Below, in pieces: positions 27,932-36,458 of a stretch of 64,000 nt of DNA. The first letter of the stretch is position 1. The number at the start of each line of letters is the position of its first letter. The stretch is from an uncultured Alphaproteobacteria bacterium (GTDB lineage: Bacteria; Pseudomonadota; Alphaproteobacteria; RF32; CAG-239). A model generated the notes under the pieces. That model worked only from the letters and a program-made list of their open reading frames with translations, was not told the origin of the DNA and searched no databases. The position numbers and the translations under genes were made by a program. The stretch lies in assembly GCA_934254915.1 (NCBI GenBank), contig CAKQMH010000001.1, forward strand, positions 207,838-271,837. Reading direction: 5' to 3'.

Positions 27932-28044
27932 TTCAGAGCTTTCTTTTCAGGTATTATTTTAGCTTTAAGATAGGGTAAAAACACCGAAAAAACAAGTGAA
28001 AAACCACAGCTTTGCTAAATAGTGTTAAAAAAGTTTAAAAAAAT

Positions 28045-28060
28045 TGGCACGACTTTTGCA
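28045..28060 (+). promoter_or_regulatory. Sigma-54 (RpoN) promoter of the flgF operon
   Basis: TGGCAC (28045-28050), 5 bp, then TTGCA (28056-28060) match the -24/-12 consensus exactly, with GG and GC 12 bp apart. A start of transcription near 28071 would leave about 40 nt of leader before flgF. Sigma-54 control of rod and ring genes is established in Caulobacter and implies an FlbD-type activator encoded elsewhere. Confidence 0.9.
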
Positions 28061-28110
28061 TAGATATTGTCAACAAGTTTTAATTATCCAAAACTATTGG
28101 GGAGAATATA

Positions 28111-28854
28111 ATGGATAATACAAATTATATCGCGTTGTCGCGCCAAATGGCTTTATGGAAACAAATGGATATTGTTTCCAATAATATGGCGAATATGAAC
28201 ACCGCGGGTTTCAAGCAAGATGACGCCTTGTTTACGTCTTATTTGGTACAGACGCCTGAAGCCAAGGGGATTGGCTCTACGCCGCTGTATTTTACCGAAG
28301 ATTTCGGCACTTTTCAGAATTTTGCCGAAGGAGCAATTACGGTAACCGGTAATACTTTTGACGTAGCGTTGAAAGGCGATGCCTTTTTCTGTGTCGATAC
28401 CGACAATGGTGAAAGATATACCAAAAAAGGTCAGTTCGCACTTGACGCCGACAGCAAGTTGGTAACCGGCGACGGCGCGGTTGTGATGTCCGAAAACAAT
28501 GAGCCGTTTTTTATCGCGCCGGGTGAAACCGATATCAGAATCAGCGAAAACGGCGATGTTATGACCGAAAACGGGGTTATCGGACGCCTTAAACTGGCAA
28601 GTTTTGCCGATAATCAGAAGTTGCTTAAAGTAGCCGGAACAATGTATGAGAATGTCAGCGGCAATGCGGTTGCATACGGCGCAAATAACGCGCGGGTCAT
28701 CCAAGGAGCAATTGAAAAGTCTAATGTCGAACCGATTCAAGAAATGACACGTTTGATTAATCTGCAACGTTCATACGAATATGTTCAGCAGATGATTGAT
28801 GAAGAGCATGACCGTATTTCAAACACAATTACAACTTATGCGCAGTTAGCGTAA
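28111..28854 (+). CDS. flgF: Flagellar basal-body rod protein FlgF
   Basis: Proximal rod subunit exported by the flagellar machinery. The N-terminal NYIALSRQMALWKQMDIVSNNMANMNTAGFKQDD region (in part VSNNMANMNTAGFK) is the flagellar rod/hook signature. The C-terminal helix NVEPIQEMTRLINLQRSYEYVQ is also conserved. Length 247 aa. It is the first gene after the sigma-54 promoter, with GGGGAG upstream. The divergence from standard FlgF N-termini is minor. Confidence 0.95.
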   Translation: MDNTNYIALSRQMALWKQMDIVSNNMANMNTAGFKQDDALFTSYLVQTPEAKGIGSTPLYFTEDFGTFQNFAEGAITVTGNTFDVALKGDAFFCVDTDNGERYTKKGQFALDADSKLVTGDGAVVMSENNEPFFIAPGETDIRISENGDVMTENGVIGRLKLASFADNQKLLKVAGTMYENVSGNAVAYGANNARVIQGAIEKSNVEPIQEMTRLINLQRSYEYVQQMIDEEHDRISNTITTYAQLA

Positions 28855-28876
28855 TATTTTATAGGGGAATAAAATA

Positions 28877-29665
28877 ATGAGATCTTTGCAAATCGGCGCT
28901 ACCGGAATGTTGGCACAACAAACGAATGTTGATGTCATTTCGAATAATATCGCTAATATGAACACCACCGCTTACACCAAGCGCAGAGCAGAATTCACCG
29001 ACCTTTTATATCAAAACATTATCCGTCCGGGCGCGGCCTCAACCGCCGAACAAACCGTTGTGCCTTCCGGCATCCAGTTAGGTTTGGGCGTTAAGACCGC
29101 AGCGGTATATCGTATTACCGAAGGCGGCGGCCTGACTAAAACCGACGGAACTTTGGATTTGGCTATTCGCGGCCGCGGATATTTTCAGATTGAGCTGCCC
29201 GAAGGCAAAGGTATCGGCTACACCCGTGACGGCGCTTTCCAACGTAACGGCGATGGCGTGATTGTCACTCACGACGGTTATACGGTACAGCCCGAAATTA
29301 CTATTCCGGATGATGCGGTTGAAATCTATGTCAATAACTCCGGTGAAGTTTGGGTTAAGCAAGACGGTGAAACCGATGAAGTCAATGTCGGACAATTGGA
29401 ATTGGCTACCTTCCCTAACGAAGCCGGTTTAGAGGCTATCGGCGACAACCTGTTTACGGAAACCGCCGCATCTGGTGCTCCTATTCTGGACAATCCTGAT
29501 ACCGAAGGCTTTGGTTCAATCCTGCAAGGCTATTTGGTAACTTCCAATGTCAATCCGGTTACCGAAATTACGGAATTAGTTTCGGCACAGCGTGCTTATG
29601 AAATGAACTCCAAAGTTATTTCAACCGCTGACCAGATGCTCAGCACCATTAATCAATTGAAGTAA
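28877..29665 (+). CDS. flgG: Flagellar basal-body rod protein FlgG
   Basis: Distal rod subunit. It has the N-terminal ATGMLAQQTNVDVISNNIAN motif, a central FlgG-type DGTLDLAIRGRGYFQIELP region and the C-terminal NVNPVTEITELVSAQRAYEMN helix. Length 262 aa is standard. It follows flgF by 22 bp and is read in the same sigma-54 transcript. Confidence 0.97.
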   Translation: MRSLQIGATGMLAQQTNVDVISNNIANMNTTAYTKRRAEFTDLLYQNIIRPGAASTAEQTVVPSGIQLGLGVKTAAVYRITEGGGLTKTDGTLDLAIRGRGYFQIELPEGKGIGYTRDGAFQRNGDGVIVTHDGYTVQPEITIPDDAVEIYVNNSGEVWVKQDGETDEVNVGQLELATFPNEAGLEAIGDNLFTETAASGAPILDNPDTEGFGSILQGYLVTSNVNPVTEITELVSAQRAYEMNSKVISTADQMLSTINQLK

Positions 29666-29681
29666 TGCAGACGGAAGATAG

Positions 29682-30392
29682 ATGACAATGTTTAAGCCGT
29701 GGTACATAATCGGAGCAATGCTTGTTCTTCTCGGGTCGGCAGCCAATGCCGCAGCGGCAATTATTACCGAAACGGAAATGATACAGGCCGTGCAAAAAGA
29801 ATTTGTCGAGCAAGGAGTGGAAGACGAAATCGAGCTGGAGATTTACGGCGGGCAAAATGCTTTCAGCATTGAGGATGCCGAACAAGCCAAAATTATGATT
29901 ACCAACCTTAAGTATGATGCTGCACAAAATAAGTTTGCGGCCAAGGCGGAAATTTTTGCCGATGGCAAGCCTTATGCCGCAACCACCCTGAATGGTCGTT
30001 ATTATACACTGGTTGAAGTTCCCGTACCGGCGAAAAACATTGACAAAGGAACACTTATCAGCGCGGAAATGCTGCATAAAATTAAAATGCGCAGCAATCG
30101 GCTTAAAGAAAATAACTTAGTCGATATCGATAAGCTGGTTGGTATGGAAGCCAAAAAGAGCTTAAAGGAAGGCAAAGTTATAACCGATCGTGATGTCGGA
30201 GCGGCAATTTTAATAAAAAAAGGAAAAGTGGTAACTTCTGTCTATAAAGCTAAAGGGTTGCAAATTACGGCATTAGCCGAAGCTTTGGAAAACGGCGCCA
30301 AGGGCGAAACCATCGAATTGGAAAATACCAAAAGCGGCAAAAAATTCCGTGCCAAAGTAATTGACGGTGAAACAGTGGAAATTGACGGATAA
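29682..30392 (+). CDS. flgA: Flagellar P-ring assembly chaperone FlgA
   Basis: Periplasmic chaperone for FlgI polymerisation into the P ring. A signal peptide ends near residue 25 (ANAAAA). The SAF-type region starts near VPVPAKNIDKGTLISAEML and the C-terminal tail has LENTKSGKKFRAKVIDGETVEI, typical of FlgA. Length 236 aa. It lies between flgG and flgH, the normal alphaproteobacterial place. Confidence 0.92.
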   Translation: MTMFKPWYIIGAMLVLLGSAANAAAAIITETEMIQAVQKEFVEQGVEDEIELEIYGGQNAFSIEDAEQAKIMITNLKYDAAQNKFAAKAEIFADGKPYAATTLNGRYYTLVEVPVPAKNIDKGTLISAEMLHKIKMRSNRLKENNLVDIDKLVGMEAKKSLKEGKVITDRDVGAAILIKKGKVVTSVYKAKGLQITALAEALENGAKGETIELENTKSGKKFRAKVIDGETVEIDG

Positions 30393-30413
30393 AACAGCAG
30401 GGAGATGATGACA

Positions 30414-31175
30414 ATGACAAATTATAATCGAAACTTGGGGCGCGGAGTACTGCTGTTGATGATGGCGACATCCTTATCCGGTTGCGGAATGTGGTCAAGA
30501 CTGCAGCAAGTCGGACAAGAACCACCACTTACCCCGATTGAAAATCCGGTAGAAGCTCCGAATTATGTGCCGGTGTCAATGCCGATGCCGCAGGTCAATG
30601 AGGCCAAAAGCGGCGCCAACTCTTTATGGAAACCGGGCTCAAGCGGATTTTTCAAAGATCAGCGCGCTTCCAAAGTCGGTGATATTATCACGGTTAAAGT
30701 TTCGGCTAAAGATAATGCTTTAATGGAAAACAAGATGGAACAAAATCGTGACACTAACAAAGATTCGATGGGGATCGGCGGTTTGTTCGGTTACGAAAAT
30801 TATTTGGATCAGGTATTGCCGGATGCCGTTAATCCATCGGCAATGGTGGATATTACCTCCAACCGTGAAATTTCGGGCGACGGCAAAATTGACCGTAAAG
30901 AAAAAATTGATATGACCATGGCGGCTGTGGTTACACAGGTTTTGCCGAACAGCAATCTGGTGATTGAAGGTACGCAGGAAATTCGGGTTAACTACGAACT
31001 GCGCCAACTTACGGTTCGTGGCATTATTCGGCGGGCGGACATAAGCTCTGACAATACTATCGAGTCAAGCAAAATTGCCGAATTGCGCGTATCTTACGGC
31101 GGACAAGGTGTAATTACCGATGTTCAGCAACCGCGCTACGGAAGACAAATTTTGGATATTATTGCTCCGTTCTAA
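30414..31175 (+). CDS. flgH: Flagellar L-ring lipoprotein FlgH
   Basis: Outer-membrane ring lipoprotein. The lipobox is LSGC, with the Cys at about residue 24. Conserved blocks are SLWKPGSSGFFKDQRASKVGDIITV (in part FFKDQRASKVGDIITV), NSNLVIEGTQEIRVNYELR and the C-terminal ADISSDNTI. I chose the ATG at 30414 (253 aa) because GGGAG ends at 30404, too close to the two earlier ATGs. The operon ends here; flgI and flgJ do not follow, unlike in many species. Confidence 0.95.
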   Translation: MTNYNRNLGRGVLLLMMATSLSGCGMWSRLQQVGQEPPLTPIENPVEAPNYVPVSMPMPQVNEAKSGANSLWKPGSSGFFKDQRASKVGDIITVKVSAKDNALMENKMEQNRDTNKDSMGIGGLFGYENYLDQVLPDAVNPSAMVDITSNREISGDGKIDRKEKIDMTMAAVVTQVLPNSNLVIEGTQEIRVNYELRQLTVRGIIRRADISSDNTIESSKIAELRVSYGGQGVITDVQQPRYGRQILDIIAPF

Positions 31176-31207
31176 TGACAAGTTCCCTTATTATTATGTA
31201 TCCCCAT

Positions 31208-31241
31208 TTTTAAGAAAAAAACTCCCCATTTTTTCTTAAAA
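31208..31241. terminator. AT-rich hairpin after flgH
   Basis: A 13-bp A/T stem (31208-31220 with 31229-31241) around an 8-nt loop ACTCCCCA, 33 bp past flgH. It may terminate the flg transcript or protect its end, although GC content in the stem is very low. Confidence 0.5.
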
Positions 31242-31275
31242 GGCAGTCACAAAATTATGATTGCCATTATCTTTG

Positions 31276-31319
31276 GGAGTTCGGGCTTAAATTTTTCCCC
31301 AATTATTGGCTCGAACTCC
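31276..31319. other. Second hairpin in the flgH-flaF gap
   Basis: GGAGTTCGGGC (31276-31286) pairs with GCTCGAACTCC (31309-31319), with one G-U pair and a 22-nt loop. It lies about 105 bp before the FlaF-like gene and could be part of its leader or a remnant of a repeat; no function can be assigned. Confidence 0.5.
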
Positions 31320-31424
31320 ATAAAGATAAATCAATAATTAAGTTTTATGGTTTAAAAGTAAGCTAATGAGAATTATATTATCTCTTACAAAACTTTAACC
31401 GGATATGAATTGAGGAAGCTTAAA

Positions 31425-32081
31425 ATGAAAGAAACCCAAGAACAAATCAGAGATGCTGAAGATGAAGCGATGGTTTTGCTGCAATTCGCCATGGATTTGG
31501 CCAAAGCATCAACCAGTAAAGATGATCAGCTGAAAGTTCAGGCATTGGAAAGTAATTTAAGACTATGGGTCAAGATAGAATCATCGCTGAAGAGCGCAAA
31601 GAATTTGCTTCCCAAAGATATTAAAGACAATTTGTACAAACTTTCAAAATATGTTGAAAGACTGACCCTTTCCAAAGGGATTAACATGGAAAAAGATGAT
31701 TTTGACAGTTTGGTCAATATTAATATGCAGATATCCGAAGGCTTGCTTGAGGTGATTAAAATTTACCTCGCTCGTGAGGAAGCCTTTTCATTATTGAAAT
31801 GTGCCGTCGATTTGTCTTCGGCTCGCGAAAACAATAATAATTCCGATTTAGTTGCGGCATTAGATAACAACCTTAAACTTTGGGTTTATATCAAAACATT
31901 AGCCACTTCTAAAGACAGCGATTTACCGGAAGAAACCAAAGGAAATTTGATTAAATTAGCCGATTATGTTTCCGGCAAGACCATGGAAGTCGGCCGCAAT
32001 ATCGAAAAAATCAACGACAAAGCTTTAGATAGTATGATTTTGACGAATTTGCAGATTTCGGAAGGACTGCTGAGCGCATAA
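31425..32081 (+). CDS. Tandem FlaF-domain protein (flagellin synthesis regulator-like)
   Basis: A 218-aa soluble protein made of two copies of a FlaF-like domain: residues about 11-108 and 117-216. Each half has the pattern N-L-x-LW (44-48 and 149-153), LP-x-x-x-K-x-NL-x-KL (LPKDIKDNLYKL, LPEETKGNLIKL), YV, and a C-terminal INMQISEGLL or TNLQISEGLL. These match FlaF, which in Caulobacter and Brucella promotes flagellin synthesis or export opposite FlbT and is a single domain of about 110-120 aa. The position behind flgFGAH supports a flagellar role. Start at 31425 (ATG) with GAGG 9 bp upstream; a TTG 15 bp earlier is less likely. No flagellin or FlbT gene is in this window. Confidence 0.8.
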   Translation: MKETQEQIRDAEDEAMVLLQFAMDLAKASTSKDDQLKVQALESNLRLWVKIESSLKSAKNLLPKDIKDNLYKLSKYVERLTLSKGINMEKDDFDSLVNINMQISEGLLEVIKIYLAREEAFSLLKCAVDLSSARENNNNSDLVAALDNNLKLWVYIKTLATSKDSDLPEETKGNLIKLADYVSGKTMEVGRNIEKINDKALDSMILTNLQISEGLLSA

Positions 32082-32100
32082 TATATTTCCGATTTTAAAA

Positions 32101-32197
32101 GTCATCCTGACCAAGCGTTTTTTACCAATGTCATCCTGACCAAGCGTTTTTCTCCCAATGTCATCCTGACCAAGCGAAGCGCGTGGAAGGATCTCGG
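32101..32197. repeat. Short tandem repeats and dispersed element
   Basis: GTCATCCTGACCAAGCG occurs three times at 32101, 32130 and 32160 (period 29-30 bp). The last copy runs into AGCGCGTGGAAGGATCTCGGC (ending 32197), a motif with diverged copies at 55938-55957 and 58965-58986. It reads as a dispersed non-coding repeat family; short reading frames across it look accidental. Confidence 0.8.
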
Positions 32198-32208
32198 CCT
32201 TATTCTCC

Positions 32209-32231
32209 GTGCCGCGCACCAGTCGCGGCAC
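32209..32231. terminator. GC-rich hairpin
   Basis: GTGCCGCG (32209-32216) pairs perfectly with CGCGGCAC (32224-32231), with a 7-nt loop. It lies between the convergent FlaF-like gene and the 32252 gene. There is no T run, so it may be part of the repeat element rather than an efficient terminator. Confidence 0.5.
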
Positions 32232-32251
32232 TATTATTATCCCCTCACTCC

Positions 32252-33268
32252 TTAGCGGGAGTGCGCATTTGATAAAACCTGTTGAAGAGCCGATGTTTGG
32301 CCTTTTTGTCCGCCTTTTTTGAGTTTATTAAGGTTCTTCTTTTGAATTTCATCATGTTCTCTGGCTGAAACAGTATGATAGGAAGAAACGCCGATACCGT
32401 CTGAATCAACTTGATTAAAACTATGGGCTTCAGCATCATAGTTCAAACCATTAGCCGCCAAAGTCTTATCAATATTTTCTAAAAGTTTTTGCTGCGCTTC
32501 GTTTAATTTTCCCCCCTTAGCCACATAGTCCTGCAAAGCTAATTTATCCATAATAGTGGAACTTATAAGTGTTTGGGCTTGTGATCTTACAATATTATAA
32601 TTGCGACCTTGGCTGGAGCCGCAACGATATAAATTTTCATTTTCAATTTTATATATTTTCGGCATAAGACTATTGTCTATGCGCATATTGCCCTGTGTAT
32701 TAAGAGTGCCGTCTTTAATGGTATAGGTAAATGTTCCATACTTACTCTTAACCTGCCCATCAACCGCGGTAGTTACCGTTTCCCCTTGTGATTGGTCGGG
32801 ATTAGTTCGTTTTTCACTTATGGTATCTTGAGGTGCGGTATTTTGTTTAGACGGAGTAATTTGCTGCGTTTTATCCCCTTGACGAATATTAACTACCATT
32901 GCCCCTAATACGGTTTTTACCTTTTCGGGAGAAATTTTGCTGTTTTGCAAAACTTTGGCCATATCTTTACTGTCAATAACAAGCATACCATTGTCATTTT
33001 TCGAATATTTTATTACGCCGTCTAAAAGTTTATGCCACTCATTATCCGTCAATTCTGCGGCAATTGACGCCGACGGCATCTTTTTATAATCAATTGTTAA
33101 TTCTGTTTGAGACTTGTTGTCGCCATTATCGGATGAAGCCGCATTAGGAGCAGCCGCCCCGGTTTTGGGAGTAAAGGCCGCTGCAGTAAGAACCGCGCCA
33201 TACAAAAACTTTTTACCTTTGCGTTTTAACCACTCTTTGGCTTTTTGCAATTTATTTTGTTCCGTCAT
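32252..33268 (-). CDS. Hypothetical exported or membrane-anchored protein
   Basis: I do not recognise this 338-aa protein. A basic N-terminus (KEWLKRKGKKF) followed by a hydrophobic stretch (about 22-34) and TGAAA could be an export signal or anchor. The rest is polar, with a low-complexity Q/T/S-rich middle (about 130-175). The C-terminal third is richer in charged helices and ends with many lysines and glutamines. A GGGGG-rich ribosome site precedes the ATG. It is monocistronic in an AT-rich accessory stretch, facing away from the ankyrin gene. Confidence 0.6.
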   Translation of the reverse strand: MTEQNKLQKAKEWLKRKGKKFLYGAVLTAAAFTPKTGAAAPNAASSDNGDNKSQTELTIDYKKMPSASIAAELTDNEWHKLLDGVIKYSKNDNGMLVIDSKDMAKVLQNSKISPEKVKTVLGAMVVNIRQGDKTQQITPSKQNTAPQDTISEKRTNPDQSQGETVTTAVDGQVKSKYGTFTYTIKDGTLNTQGNMRIDNSLMPKIYKIENENLYRCGSSQGRNYNIVRSQAQTLISSTIMDKLALQDYVAKGGKLNEAQQKLLENIDKTLAANGLNYDAEAHSFNQVDSDGIGVSSYHTVSAREHDEIQKKNLNKLKKGGQKGQTSALQQVLSNAHSR

Positions 33269-33539
33269 GGCGCTACACCCCCAACTGATTTCATATTAGT
33301 TATAAAATATCATATTTGGCATTTTTTGTCAATTATCATTAGTCATTATGCCATTGTAAGATTAAATATCCGTTAAGTATCATATATAATTTGCTTTTTT
33401 CAATAATTGTATATATCGACACACTATTAGAAATAACGCCACCTCAAACTTCCATATAACAATGCCACTGTCACAATGCCACATAGTATTTTAATTTTAT
33501 TTTAACTCTTAGTATATACAATTAAGGCAGAGGTGCATC

Positions 33540-35579
33540 ATGAAAAAGTTATTTTTAGTATTAGCGGTATTTTTTGCTTTATTTGAAAACGCACAAGCGG
33601 CTGACAAAAAAGACAAAGAAATATTAGATCAGCCCGCTGATTATACCGAAACTTGTGAAGAAGATTTGCATCTCTCTAAACCAAAACCGTTTGTTGATTT
33701 AACCAAAAAAGAACAAAAATTGGTTAATGGATTTTCGTTAGAGCGTAAAATTAACCCTAAATATATCAAAAAATACGAACAAAATACCCGAAAGCAATAT
33801 ACCCCGCAAAACGAATTAGATCCATGGTTAGCAACTTACTATGATTCTGAATATTTCATAGAATATTTAGAGAAAATTCCCGCACGAACTTTGGCGCAAA
33901 AATACCAATTACTGCTTATGTGGCAAATTTACAAACCCGAAAAAATCAACTCAGATGATTATAAAACAGTTGCCGAAGCCGCCCACAACAAAACAATGGA
34001 ATACTTAGCTAACGACGAAAATTGGCAGGCCTCATGGCGTCGCGATGAATACCGTGAAATTGTGCAAAATGATTTTCAAAAATGTTATGCAGATAAAGAT
34101 TGTCTGCTAAAAACGATACCATATTGGATGGCTTCCAACATACCTATGAATGTGATTTTACCTTGTGATTTTGCCAAAGCACATGACATGCTGTATTATT
34201 TTGATGTTGCCGGCGGCGGTTTGGGTGCGCAAACAATTATGATTTCGAATTGCAGCGCTGACGAAAAATATGACTTTGCACCGAATCTTAATGCATACAT
34301 AAATAATGTCATTACCGAAACCATACCTTTCACTACCGGCTCAATTATTCATGTATTTTATGCCAAAACCCGTGCTCACTATTTTGATATAAAATACCAA
34401 CCGGATTTTAAGGCCGATAAAATTACCGATTGGCGGGATTTTCCTTATACCGAATGGGCAATACAATCTTATTACAACTTTAAAAAATTCAATAACGTTA
34501 TCAATGATGGTATCGGTTACAAAAAAGCTGTGGACTTACTAAAAGAGCATTATATCAAAGTGTTTAATGCCAAACCGGAACAAGCCTTAAATGCGGCATT
34601 AGTAGCCCTTAATCCACCATCTTCTGCATATTTTGAACGCATTACACCTGATAATTTGAATTATCTTTTGTTAACCGGTGCATCGTGGAAACAAATCAAA
34701 AAACAAATAACTCAAGACACCAACCCGGCAAAATTGTTGGAATTAAGCATTGCTCATCCGCAAAATTTGCGTGAATTAGTAAAACTGACAAAAAATGTAG
34801 ATGAAGTTAATGATTTCGGCAAAACGCCTCTACAAACCGCGGCACAGTACGGCTATTTAGAAAGTGTTAAAATCTTGCTTGATGCCGGTGCTGATATTAA
34901 TCATCAAACTGATGCCTCAAATTGTACCACAGATTTTGAAATAGAGTGTATTCACAACGGCAAGCGTTCGGCTTTGATGTATGCCTTGCAAGAAAACCAA
35001 TATGAAACAGCCAAATATTTGCTGGAAAAAGGTGCGGATATAACATTGACAGATTCTCTTGAAAATACGGCTTTAGATTATTTAATGAAACGCGCTCCGA
35101 AGCTTAGCACTCATAGACTTGGAACTATTTATGGCGGCGAAGCAAATCAGAAAGAGCCTGAGGATAATGAGCGACTGCCCGATAAACAATATGATGAATT
35201 ATATGAACGCTTATTCTTTCATCAACAGCCACAAATTATTGAAGTTTTAATCGGAAAATGGAAAAAAGAAACGAACAATTCACAAATCAGTTTTGAAAAA
35301 GACACAACTAACACCAAATCAGAACTACTGATTAAAGATGAAGAAAAAGTGTTTATAGAATGTAATGCGCAAGCTGATTCTCGAAACATCTTTAATTGCA
35401 CTTTTGAATCATATAAAGGTGACAAAAATAGATTTGATGCTTATTTTGCCATTTCACATTATCTCGATGATAAATTAACTATATATTACAGTTTCAAACC
35501 GAACGTGCTTGACCATTGTGTACATGATGATTATTGTCAACCTGAAATTTTATCAACCTATGAACGCAAAACAAGATAG
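33540..35579 (+). CDS. Secreted ankyrin-repeat protein
   Basis: A 679-aa exported protein with a signal peptide (residues 1-20, cleavage after AQA). Residues 20-400 are of no recognised family and include a cysteine-containing segment. At least two ankyrin repeats follow: KTPLQTAAQYGYLESVKILL (from Lys428) with GADINHQ, and RSALMYALQENQYETAKYLL with GADITL, about residues 480-515. The last 120 residues (IGKWKKETNNSQISF onward) look like a small beta domain. Ankyrin proteins of this kind often mediate protein contacts, sometimes with a host. The upstream region is very AT-rich, with two CAATGCCAC sites 14 bp apart (33460, 33474). Its end runs up to the truncated Nudix gene. Confidence 0.8.
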   Translation: MKKLFLVLAVFFALFENAQAADKKDKEILDQPADYTETCEEDLHLSKPKPFVDLTKKEQKLVNGFSLERKINPKYIKKYEQNTRKQYTPQNELDPWLATYYDSEYFIEYLEKIPARTLAQKYQLLLMWQIYKPEKINSDDYKTVAEAAHNKTMEYLANDENWQASWRRDEYREIVQNDFQKCYADKDCLLKTIPYWMASNIPMNVILPCDFAKAHDMLYYFDVAGGGLGAQTIMISNCSADEKYDFAPNLNAYINNVITETIPFTTGSIIHVFYAKTRAHYFDIKYQPDFKADKITDWRDFPYTEWAIQSYYNFKKFNNVINDGIGYKKAVDLLKEHYIKVFNAKPEQALNAALVALNPPSSAYFERITPDNLNYLLLTGASWKQIKKQITQDTNPAKLLELSIAHPQNLRELVKLTKNVDEVNDFGKTPLQTAAQYGYLESVKILLDAGADINHQTDASNCTTDFEIECIHNGKRSALMYALQENQYETAKYLLEKGADITLTDSLENTALDYLMKRAPKLSTHRLGTIYGGEANQKEPEDNERLPDKQYDELYERLFFHQQPQIIEVLIGKWKKETNNSQISFEKDTTNTKSELLIKDEEKVFIECNAQADSRNIFNCTFESYKGDKNRFDAYFAISHYLDDKLTIYYSFKPNVLDHCVHDDYCQPEILSTYERKTR

Positions 35580-35601
35580 CGAACAAAATTATTAGAGACT
35601 T

Positions 35602-35955
35602 TTACATACATTTACGGCTAATGGCAGCCACAACATTATTGATGCAGAAATTTTTTATTATTTTCTGAGATAAAATATCTAAGCCTAATTCTTCTTTTCC
35701 CTCTTTGATAACATTTGCAATTAAAATATTATCATCATAATCCGTTTTGACACAATGCCCGCCAAAAGAAACATCCCATTTACCGGCACTTTTATCTTTT
35801 GTCGCCGCTCGCCGTTGAATAAGAACTTGGCCGGCGGTATTCATAACCCAACATTGAACAGCCGAATGTAAAATGCCATTGCGATGAACTTCCAAGCGAT
35901 CCTTTAATCCGCAAAAATTACCATTTTCATCTAAAATATATATTTCTTCCGACAT
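35602..35955 (-). pseudogene. Truncated Nudix hydrolase
   Basis: A Nudix-family fragment of 117 aa. It starts like the YfcD/IDI-like group (EIYILDENGN, then IQRRAATKDKSAGKWDVSFGG, partly quoted as KWDVSFGG) and contains a Nudix box-like GGH...KEGKEELGLDI (Lys for the usual Arg). Homologues of this group usually run about 160-200 aa; this one stops about 25 residues past the box, 22 bp from the end of the ankyrin gene. I see no continuing frame downstream. It begins 2 bp after the GNAT gene. It may be a pseudogene or a minimal active form. Confidence 0.6.
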
Positions 35956-35957
35956 TA

Positions 35958-36458
35958 TTAATTACCATATTCAAAAATATAAATTTCTTCTTCTATACTA
36001 TAATCACCAACAGAAAGTTTCCTATTGTACTGTATATTTTCTTTTCCTCCCATTTTTTTATAAAAAGCAGAAGCGGAAGCATTACCTTTAAGCATATACA
36101 AATAAAAAGACTGATTGTTTATCTGTTTTTTATATTCGTTTATAAGGGCTTGTCCGATACCGGCTCTCTGATATTCGGGGCTAACATATATAGCGTATAT
36201 TTCATATGGAACATCAATTTCATCTCTTTTTTTTCCGGCCCACAAATACCCACAAACTTTTTCATCTTCATAAACTAAAACAGTGTAATCTGCATTTATT
36301 ACATTTCTTTTCCAATTGTTTATTCTTTTTTCATCAACTTTTCTGTTAATTAATAATTCATTTGGCAGAATACCTTCGTAAGTTTTTTTCCAAGTATCAA
36401 CACTTATTTGTGAAATAATTAAGGCATCATCAACTTTAGCTTTTCTAATATTACTCAT
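35958..36458 (-). CDS. GNAT-family N-acetyltransferase
   Basis: Acetyl-CoA-dependent acetyltransferase of 166 aa with unknown substrate. It has the GNAT core: IRKAKVDDALIISQIS at the N-terminus, the beta4 strand EIYAIYVSPEYQRAGIGQALI, with the acetyl-CoA loop QRAGIG, and NASASAFYKKMGG. The ATG at 36458 is supported by GGGGGA 7 bp upstream and shares a base with the stop of the upstream SPASM fragment, so the two were translationally coupled. The region is clearly more AT-rich than the core genes. Confidence 0.85.
   Translation of the reverse strand: MSNIRKAKVDDALIISQISVDTWKKTYEGILPNELLINRKVDEKRINNWKRNVINADYTVLVYEDEKVCGYLWAGKKRDEIDVPYEIYAIYVSPEYQRAGIGQALINEYKKQINNQSFYLYMLKGNASASAFYKKMGGKENIQYNRKLSVGDYSIEEEIYIFEYGN

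Noticed and set aside
28025..28038. TTAA-N6-TTAA before flgF and a similar motif before ftsZ as CtrA sites
   Set aside because: The known CtrA motif has 7 bp between the halves; in AT-rich DNA TTAA pairs with other spacings are expected by chance.
32101..32176. CRISPR array
   Set aside because: Only three short repeats with 12-13 bp between them, no cas genes, and repeat sequence belonging to a dispersed family.
32025..32231. A 68-codon frame across the tandem repeats at 32.1 kb
   Set aside because: It follows the repeat units and would overlap the end of the FlaF-like gene; such frames are typical of intergenic repeats.
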